A stretch of DNA of 8,518 nucleotides, from the NCBI GenBank assembly GCA_029862725.1, contig JAOTWT010000102.1, positions 1-8,518 of the forward strand. The letters are read 5' to 3'. The notes under the pieces were generated by a model. That model was not told where the DNA came from and did not search any database. It worked only from the letters and a program-made list of their open reading frames with translations. A program made the position numbers and the translations under genes. Each line of letters opens with the position of its first letter. Within the stretch, counting starts at the first letter, position 1. This document shows, in pieces, positions 7,165 to 8,518 of the stretch. This stretch comes from Acidobacteriota bacterium. GTDB lineage: Bacteria > Acidobacteriota > Blastocatellia > Pyrinomonadales > Pyrinomonadaceae.

Positions 7165-7209
7165 AATTACTCCGCGCGAAAAACACGAAAAGGACTTGGC
7201 TGAGCTGAG

Positions 7210-7253
7210 AAGTTTGTTCACTTACTGCTTGCCTGGTTTTCGAAAACAAACTT
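7210..7253. repeat. 9-bp perfect inverted repeat between convergent genes
   Basis: AAGTTTGTT (7210-7218) and AACAAACTT (7245-7253) are exact reverse complements, 26 nt apart. A second palindrome, GTTTTCGAAAAC (7236-7247), overlaps the right arm. The location between two gene ends suggests a transcription-end structure, but there is no GC-rich stem and no flanking T run, so intrinsic termination is not supported. Confidence 0.4.
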
Positions 7254-7271
7254 GGAACCTTAAACTCGGAA

Positions 7272-7988
7272 CTAACCGGAGCGGTTGACCCAAGCGTCGA
7301 AAACCCAACCAGTTTTTCCGGCGTAGGTGGTCCTGCACCAACTCCCGGTTCTTTTCCCGATCCGTATTCTTCTTAGACAACCGGAAAGATTAATTGTTGT
7401 CCCATGCGGGATTTTGGCGATCCTTTGACCGGTCTTATGGTTCGGAAGGGTTCTCAAGGCCAGAAACCCGTCGCTTGGTGAATTAACGACAGCGGAGCCA
7501 GCGGGAATTGCAGCTGTCGGTTTTGGAGTCTTTTCGGCGGTAGGTTCTTCCTGTGCAGCAGGCGTTTCCTTTTCTTTTTCTTCTACCTTCCCCTTTAACT
7601 CTTCCAGTTCTTTTTTTAGCGACTCGACTTCGTTAGAAGGGGTCGGGGTCGCGCTGTTTGCTACCTGATCATTTTGGTGGTCAAAAGCGAAATAGTAGAT
7701 GGCGACGCCTCCGACACCAACGAGGACAAGCAAAAACATCGCAGCAAGAATTCCCAGCAGAAACGCACCGACACCTCTCTTTTTTGCCGGCTCAACTGAA
7801 GTAACGGGTGCAGGAGTTTGAAAAGCAACCGTTTCCTTTGGGATTTCAATCCTCATCTCGCCACGGTCGGCAGTCGAGAATTCTTCGGTCTCTTGTTCGT
7901 CTACTTCAAGAAGTGCAACTCCGTCGGAAAGACAGAAACTCAACGTCTCATCGGAATAGGTGCTGTTACATTTTGGACATCGCTTCAT
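7272..7988 (-). CDS. Zinc-ribbon, single-pass membrane, SH3-like domain protein
   Basis: This 238-residue protein has a cytoplasmic zinc-ribbon-like N-terminus (CPKC at 4-7, FCLSDG at 18-23). The ligands are C4, C7 and C19, with Asp22 where a fourth Cys would normally stand. An acidic stretch and a basic PAKKRG (67-72) precede one hydrophobic helix (about 74-101). Outside the membrane come a Thr/Pro/Asn linker, a Glu/Lys-rich probable coiled coil (about 119-143), a second Pro/Thr linker and an SH3-like domain (about 165-236) with GFLALRTLP, RIAKIPHGTTINL and GKTGWVFDAW. Basic residues before the helix predict N-inside topology, which places the SH3-like part in the periplasm, where such domains often touch peptidoglycan. 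The architecture is common in Acidobacteriota; a sensory or envelope role is inference. The ATG at 7988 directly precedes the ribbon; no good Shine-Dalgarno was found. Confidence 0.85.
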   Translation of the reverse strand: MKRCPKCNSTYSDETLSFCLSDGVALLEVDEQETEEFSTADRGEMRIEIPKETVAFQTPAPVTSVEPAKKRGVGAFLLGILAAMFLLVLVGVGGVAIYYFAFDHQNDQVANSATPTPSNEVESLKKELEELKGKVEEKEKETPAAQEEPTAEKTPKPTAAIPAGSAVVNSPSDGFLALRTLPNHKTGQRIAKIPHGTTINLSGCLRRIRIGKRTGSWCRTTYAGKTGWVFDAWVNRSG

Positions 7989-8206
7989 TTCGCTAGCTGA
8001 ATTATCCTATTCGTTAAGACATTAGGCGAAGGTCAGATCTGTTCATCGGTAAAACGTCAAGGCCATCCTCCGGTCGGTGTGTTTCTGCGTCGCTGGGGTG
8101 ACTCAATCGATCTTGAAAAACCAACCCCGTTTCCGGTTTGTTCAGAAAAAAATACAAGAGACTTTATTAACTCAGCAAAAATGTCAATTTCGTTAACTTC
8201 CTCTGA
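7989..8206. other. Spacer between dnaN and the zinc-ribbon gene
   Basis: This 218-bp region holds no convincing gene. On the minus strand, TTGACA (8187-8182) is followed at 15 bp by TAAAGT (8166-8161), a weak promoter candidate close behind dnaN. It lies upstream of the possible dnaN terminator, so the two cannot both be simple. No cluster of DnaA boxes is present, so an origin is not supported here despite the adjacent dnaN. Confidence 0.35.
8116..8140 (-). terminator. Possible weak terminator downstream of dnaN
   Basis: Read on the minus strand, CAAACCG-GAAA-CGGGGTTGG followed by TTTTT can fold with a GAAA tetraloop closed by CCG:CGG. After a bulge, A-U pairs continue the stem. It lies about 67 nt beyond the dnaN stop. 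The stem is short and imperfect, so this is tentative. Confidence 0.35.
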
Positions 8207-8518
8207 TCATATCCTGAGCGGCATCACGACGTACTTGTAATCATAGGGCGAATCGCCATCGAGGCACATTTGCGTTTGAGCGTTGCCATCCTTGAACTCA
8301 AAGCGGATTCTCGCATCCGAAGCGCTTTCCCTGACCTTTACCTTGTCCCCGTCGGTTTCTTTTTCGACATCCTCTACCCCGGCCTGCACCGCGCTGATGT
8401 TGTTCAAAAACTCCTGCAGATATTGGGAGTTAAATCCTATCTGGACTTCTTCGCCATCGTAATCGGCCATCAGAACTTCCTTGGCCTCGCCTTCTTCGCT
8501 ACTCTGGGCGCTGACCTC
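8207..8518 (-). CDS. dnaN: DNA polymerase III subunit beta (sliding clamp), C-terminal 103 residues only
   Basis: The clamp encircles DNA as a dimer and tethers DNA polymerase III during replication. Only its 3' end is inside the window; the frame is open to base 8518, so the start lies beyond the right edge. The fragment begins EVSAQSSEEGEAKEVL, then GEEVQIGFNSQYLQEFLNNI and ends YDYKYVVMPLRI before TGA. It lines up with the E. coli DnaN tail, where EEAEEIL, MEIGFNVSYVLDVLN and YVVMPMRL occupy the same order; the last two belong to domain III, including the final strand beside the protein-binding pocket. Between the helix and the last strands there is about 15-25 extra charged residue length (VEDVEKETDGDKVKVRE) compared with E. 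coli. Neighbouring genes on the same strand are separated by 218 bp. Confidence 0.95.
   Translation of the reverse strand, partial: EVSAQSSEEGEAKEVLMADYDGEEVQIGFNSQYLQEFLNNISAVQAGVEDVEKETDGDKVKVRESASDARIRFEFKDGNAQTQMCLDGDSPYDYKYVVMPLRI

Noticed and set aside
7989..8206. Replication origin next to dnaN
   Set aside because: Only one loose TTATCC match (8002-8007) is present, with no DnaA-box cluster and no AT-rich unwinding element of convincing size.
1..8518. Defence, toxin-antitoxin, phage or transposon module
   Set aside because: No nuclease, methylase, transposase, integrase, antitoxin-like small gene pair, terminal inverted repeats or CRISPR-type repeats were seen on either strand.

Overview
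The window looks like a chromosomal segment of an environmental Acidobacteriota bacterium, probably of the Blastocatellia/Pyrinomonadaceae type. This is an inference from protein style: a short N-terminal zinc ribbon (MKRCPKCNSTYSDETL...FCLSDG) joined to a membrane segment and an SH3-like domain, large exported proteins ending in DxDxDGDG repeats, and a DnaN tail ending VVMPLRI. Base composition is moderate (roughly half G+C by eye). No mobile element, phage gene, CRISPR array, tRNA or rRNA was recognised.

Layout. Positions 1-3289 (minus) are one uninterrupted open frame of 1096 codons that leaves the window at the left edge without a stop. It encodes a large exported multidomain protein: signal peptide, a propeller-like region, a carboxypeptidase-regulatory/PEGA-like beta domain, a CARDB-like domain, a jelly-roll-like domain and at least three calcium-binding VCBS/FG-GAP-type repeats. 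It starts 53 bp downstream of a same-strand hypothetical gene (3343-4380) and may be cotranscribed with it. That gene has a possible DUF4388-like N-terminus, a Pro/Lys/Arg-rich linker and a conserved-looking helical C-terminal domain.

A 211-bp divergent intergenic region (4381-4591) separates it from a plus-strand amino acid permease of the cationic amino acid transporter type (4592-6415). This spacer holds a 33-bp imperfect palindrome and candidate divergent promoters that could share a palindromic TTGCAA. The permease is followed by a strong intrinsic terminator, then about 290 bp of apparently non-coding DNA with a degenerate inverted repeat. Next is a plus-strand SRPBCC-fold gene (6709-7164), convergent with a minus-strand zinc-ribbon/SH3 membrane protein gene (7272-7988). 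At the right edge is the 3' end of dnaN (8207-8518, minus), the replication sliding clamp.

The genes do not form an obvious pathway. They read as an ordinary chromosomal neighbourhood: a housekeeping replication gene, a transporter, a small lipid/ligand-binding-fold protein and envelope or secreted proteins. No convincing undescribed defence or mobile system is visible. The points most worth a second look are the giant exported protein, the palindrome in the divergent promoter region, the unusual extra segments in the permease and the insertion in the DnaN C-terminal domain.
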